Shown: positions 59,613 through 64,000 of the stretch, piece by piece
Position numbering within the stretch: position 1 is the stretch's first letter
Layout of the letters: each line of letters starts with the position of its first letter
From: Ceratodon purpureus
Taxonomy: Eukaryota; Streptophyta; Bryopsida; Pseudoditrichales; Ditrichaceae
Reading direction: 5' to 3'
Length of the DNA: 64,000 bases
Assembly (NCBI GenBank): GCA_014871385.1
Contig: CM026423.1
Coordinates: 6,424,967-6,488,966, forward strand
The notes under the pieces: model-generated
Databases searched by the model: none
Told to the model about the DNA's origin: nothing
The model's input: only the letters and a program-made list of their open reading frames with translations
Position numbers and translations under genes: made by a program

Positions 59613-62387
59613 ACTGTGCAATTTAAGAACCCGCTTGGTTTTCTACATTGTTATCGGTGTTTCTTTTACTGGCGAAATGGAGCCAAATGGCGAAATAAAA
59701 ATAGAAATTTTCTATATTTGGCTATAAATTCCTAAAATCATTGATTGGTCGGAGCCAAAAATTACCCAACATGTAACTTGGGTGGAGCCATCATTCCCCC
59801 AACAAATTGCACTTTTTAAGGTGTCCAATGACATTAAACTACATAATACCCGAAATTAGTGGAAAAAAAATAGGGATTGCCAAAGGGCTTCTCCATAAAA
59901 AAAATTGATGAAGCCAAAAATTCACTCCCAATGTATTCTTTGTGGCCACCCTAGCACCAAACCATAAATCATAGGATTTACACTGATTGTTATGTTGTTT
60001 TCTGTAAGAAACATGTGGTAGCTTCCTGTAAATGCACCATCTCATGTCATCTCCATTGTTCACTCCAATGAATGTGCCAACGCCAAATTTGGCGAGTGGG
60101 CCCTACACAATATCACAATGTCCACTGAAGCCCTGGCCAGTGCTAAAATTGGGACATTTGCTAAAACGGAAATTTGGAATGATCCATTTCAGACAGTAAA
60201 AATTGCCTTTTATTGCATTGACACAAATTTTCACCTTGTCAAAAAATGGATGGATAAGAAAAGTGTGGTGAAAGCAAGTGGGAAGAAAGAGAGGAAAAGG
60301 TGGGAAGAAAAAAGGTATGTCAAGGAGGGCCCTCCCACTTGCGCCACATGTTAAGTTAGAGGGACCCCTTCCAAGCTCGTTGAAGAGCTTGGCGGGCAGC
60401 CTCCAGCATGATAGCTGGTCTCACCATTGCTTACATCACCTTCTTGCCGTTGGCAACAACGGGTGCAAATGCTCTTAGTTTGAGTCTAGTGCCCTCAATA
60501 TAATCATGATCATGGAATTGAACATTTTTAGTATGGTAGTTGATGATTGGTGGTTAGTGCGTGTAGAAGAGTGGGTTAGTCTACAAACAAATACAAGGGA
60601 TTTGTAAAAATAATATTAATAATAATTTATAGAAAAATTATAATCAATCCCTTTTAGATTTAAAAATAAATTTGAGCTTCTTACTTTAAATTCTATTTTT
60701 AGATATTGTCATCCTTCCAATCATGTTGTATGACATAATTAATGGAAATAGTGTCTAATACCTTATTCAACTCACTTAGAAGAATAATTTTATTTGAAGA
60801 AGAATTATCCATATATAGAACTTAGAGGTGTTTTACATAATGTACCAAGAGTTGTCACTAAGGAAAATGGGTTATTTCTTTGGCAAGAGCTTTTGGTCAC
60901 ACTTCCATGGTTGCATTTCATACGGTTGCAATTTTGAAAGCCCATGAACTTCTCACTAGGTGTAAACCTAAGGATTAAGAAAAATGATCATGCATCAAAA
61001 AGAGGTGAACTAATTATTTTTATCTGTGTTATTCTAAAAGTTTTAAAACAATGTTATTTCAAGGTTAAGACAACCATATCTCTCAAACCTTAACATATTT
61101 GGTATCCCAAAATAGCTTCATATATTACTTCTAGATTTTTTAGAGCACTATAAGCTAGTCTATTGGATCATGGAACATTATCCTTGAGGCCACTTGTTGG
61201 GCCTTTAAAAGACTTCAAATTCCATGGTCACACTTTAGACATTTTGGATGAATGTAAATCTAAGTCATTTCACAACAAGTTCCAAAGATCAATCATATGT
61301 TACAAATCATTTTGATCACTGCTTTGAGTACGTAGTGTAAATTGCCCTTTAGAGTGACAAAGTGGAGAGATCAAATTTAGTTTTTAATTTGAAAACAAAT
61401 TCTTCATGATTTTCATTTGAATCATTAAAACTATTCACAAAAATATTGAGAATTTAATTTGGATACCATGAGTTATGATTAAATATACTCCCAATTTCTC
61501 TCTATAGATAATTTTTATGCTTAGAAAAAGTTAGGTAGTTCCGTACTTAAAAAACTTATTAAGTACAGATAACCTTGACTTTTTCTTAGTTAAAAGTGAA
61601 AACTAGTTGTAGTCGCCTTTAATTTGCATTTCTAGAATTTATGCAAGGGTAGCATCTTGCCAATGTAGCAAATCATTGGATGTTCTGCAGTAATACATGC
61701 TAGAGTCATATTTGTATGGAAAAAACACAAAAGCTTACCGGGATCAAGGTTTGTGTCGTATAATTCTTGTTGAACAAAACTTCACAGATAACTCTATTGT
61801 CTTTCTTCAATTTTGCTGGCAGTGCATATTTGTATACATATTTATCCCACCTTCAACATGTTGGGAGTGAGATAGCTAGAACATCTGCTTTTGACATGTT
61901 AGGGGTGAGTTAACTAAGAACAGTCACATGGCTGCCCGGACTTCTTGAAACGAACATATATAAGAGCCCCAATAAGGCAATTAAACTTCTCAACCTCGCA
62001 TTTTGCAAATGGTGGTTCCATCTTCGAGCTTACGGTTGTGAAGTGTACTGTGTTCTTTGCCATTGGTACCCATAAATGGTTGTGACCGTCACAAACTAGT
62101 CGCAAGTGATGGCAGAATTAACTTATTAAACTTCCCACTTACATAGCTGGTCTGCCATGCTCACCCTCATGAGTCATGAGTCCAGCCTCCGCGCTACAAC
62201 AATACAGCAGCAAGTATGTAAGAGCAGCCTGCATATTTATCATGGCTATTGCAACTTAGTGCTTCTGCACTATGGAATTGGGGCCTGTTTGACCCTGTAC
62301 GTTGCCATATATTGCCAGTGTCTACATTTTTTCACATTTGACTACAAAGGTAGCGGCCCTGGTAGCGGCCCTCATTCCCAACTGAAT
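59613..62387. other. AT-rich intergenic, repeat-like
   Basis: Contains repeated GGAGCCAAA words (59690-59930) and a purine-rich block at 60270-60330, but no supported gene. Looks like decayed transposon DNA. Confidence 0.45.
61520..61589. repeat. 31-bp imperfect hairpin
   Basis: The arms 61520-61550 and 61559-61589 pair at 23 of 31 positions around an 8-base loop, with the mismatches concentrated in the middle. Confidence 0.65.
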
Positions 62388-62704
62388 TTCAGGTTTGCAT
62401 ACTTAGACTTGTGAAAGAATTTTTTTTATAGTTTCTGGATGCTCCGTAATGTTATTGTAAAGGCATCCCAAATAAAACAACATTTTTGGAGTATTTTTAC
62501 ACATTTCTATGAATTTTTTGGTCTAAAAGCATAAAGTGGCCATTAAACGTTCATAGGGTCTTGGTTTTCATGAAAGGTTGAATTTTGAAAATAGTGCTAT
62601 TCTGTATCAATCAAAAACTCTCAATTTCCCCAAGCATGGACATTATTACAATACTCTTGGATACTTTCAGAAACCAGACTTGTTTCTGAGACCTAACCCC
62701 CAGA
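62388..62704 (+). repeat. dispersed repeat, copy 2
   Basis: Second copy of 59312-59612 in the same orientation. It is preceded by a doubled GGTAGCGGCCCT word near 62350. Confidence 0.8.
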
Positions 62705-64000
62705 CAGCAAGCGCTATGAATTGGTTCTGCTCGGAAATTGGGTCCGCTACATTAAAAGTGGCAGAAATCTCTTTGATGGCATTCATCCAATCTTCAATAA
62801 GCGTTTTAAAATTCTATGGATTGTTTCCTTAGTGCACATGTGAAATTTACAGAAAAGGAATAATAAATGACTCTTCTATGCTTCATTTCATGTTGAAGTT
62901 ATTCAAATAAACTCTTCAAAAATTTACTTCAAAAATTGCCATTTCAAAATGTTTTTAAAACACTTATAAAATTAAGCAATTAAAAAGTGTAGAGAAACTA
63001 CTATTGAAGTGCCACGTTTTAGTCCATCTCAACATATTTCACCTAAGAAATTGTCAATATTCTTTTTACAATTAAATTCTGAAGATATTTTAAACATCTT
63101 GTATTTTTGGCCCCATAGAACTTAAGTATGGAAGACAAGTATAAGTGGAATTGTGATTTTCTTATAGAATGTATAAATTTTCAAAAGGCACTAAAGCAAA
63201 ACCTCCATGAGCGCCATCTAGCCTCTAAAGATTGTTATTGCAAATCGGACAAAACGGCCAAATACAATTCCTTTTTACATCATGCCTAACAAATCTAAAT
63301 TAATCATTTTCTAATAGATTTATCTATAAGTTCTTGAAAATAAGTTGATAAAATACTCATATACCAAAATTGGACCATCAATTTGTCTTCATTTAGAGGG
63401 ATGTAAAGACTAAGTGGGTTGAAATTATTATTTTTCAACAAATGTGGAATTTTTCTTTGTAAAAATTTGAAACATATCCTTGTAAAACTCATGTATAGTA
63501 CAAATTGAATAAGTTGGTAGTTTGAGAAAAAATTTGGTTATGAGTACATTACAATAAAAATAAAAATAAATAAAATCCAAAAACATCATAATTTTTAAAG
63601 AATGATTGCCTCAAATTTGAAAAGAAAACAAGTTTTTCAACAAAAAAAACTCTCCAAAAATCATAAATTCATCAAAAAAATCCTACAATAAAGTTGTAGT
63701 AAAATCTTTCTCCACACAAAAGTTCAAGAGGAAATTATACTTCTTTTTACTTCATCTAAGCTTCTCAATATTGTTCAAACTTATTAGCCATTAGACAAAG
63801 TGTAGGAGTAAAGAGTGGCTAAGTGCCTCTAAAACAATCCAACATATGTGTGCATTATCTACATCATTATATTCAAAAGTTGTCTTCTATTCAAAAGTAT
63901 ATATTTTTTGAACATTTTTGAAAATAAAAATTCTTAGAATATACTCAATTATTTCTATAACATCAAATCAAGCGGGTGTTTATACAACCATGGTTATAAC
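62705..64000. other. AT-rich intergenic, no gene
   Basis: No coding or RNA gene recognised up to the window edge. Confidence 0.5.

Overview
The window is nuclear DNA from a land plant. GC-rich coding exons with GT-AG introns sit in AT-rich intergenic DNA. Ten protein genes could be followed from start to stop, most with splice phases that close exactly; I also see one LRR pseudogene and several repeat structures. A KANADI transcription factor, a probable TEDC2 (centriole triplet-microtubule factor) and a complete M23/LytM peptidase of the kind linked to plastid peptidoglycan point to a spore-bearing lineage with swimming sperm (liverwort, Sphagnum-like moss, hornwort, lycophyte or fern). I cannot choose between these from sequence alone.

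Layout. 1-5340: pyrimidine-rich promoter, long G-rich leader and five-exon KANADI gene (+). 5341-10921: AT-rich intergenic DNA, then the leader of an intronless DUF3537/gustatory-receptor-like membrane protein (+, 10922-12331). 13089-13800: broken LRR fragment (-). 15380-20326: a compound inverted repeat whose two 1,500-bp inner arms align without a gap. Each arm carries a tRNA-Pro(UGG)-like and a plastid trnL-like sequence and a tandem duplication of about 415 bp. 20913-22898: plastid threonine synthase (-). 24677-29504: an ABCG half-transporter (-) with an unusual Glu-rich N-terminus, a GC-AG intron, and a long AT-rich intron holding a Harbinger-type MITE. 30677-33203: ten-exon TEDC2-like gene (+). 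34658-39808: eleven-exon RGP1 (Golgi Rab6-GEF subunit, +), preceded by a minisatellite. 40864-42320: NDUFS4 of mitochondrial complex I (-), divergent from the twelve-exon endo-beta-mannosidase gene (+, 43314-48455). 49621-51491: M23 peptidase (-), divergent from a class 3 lipase (+, 52798-55607). 56981-57427: secreted S1-like six-cysteine protein (-). 57564-64000: gene-poor, with dispersed repeat copies.

The genes are unrelated housekeeping and developmental loci. They do not form a cluster or pathway: threonine synthesis, suberin/cutin-type export, centriole biogenesis, Golgi traffic, respiration, N-glycan breakdown, wall or peptidoglycan hydrolysis, lipolysis and a secreted peptide. The most unusual object is the inverted-repeat element at 15.4-20.3 kb. 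The gene most informative about lineage is the TEDC2-like one.
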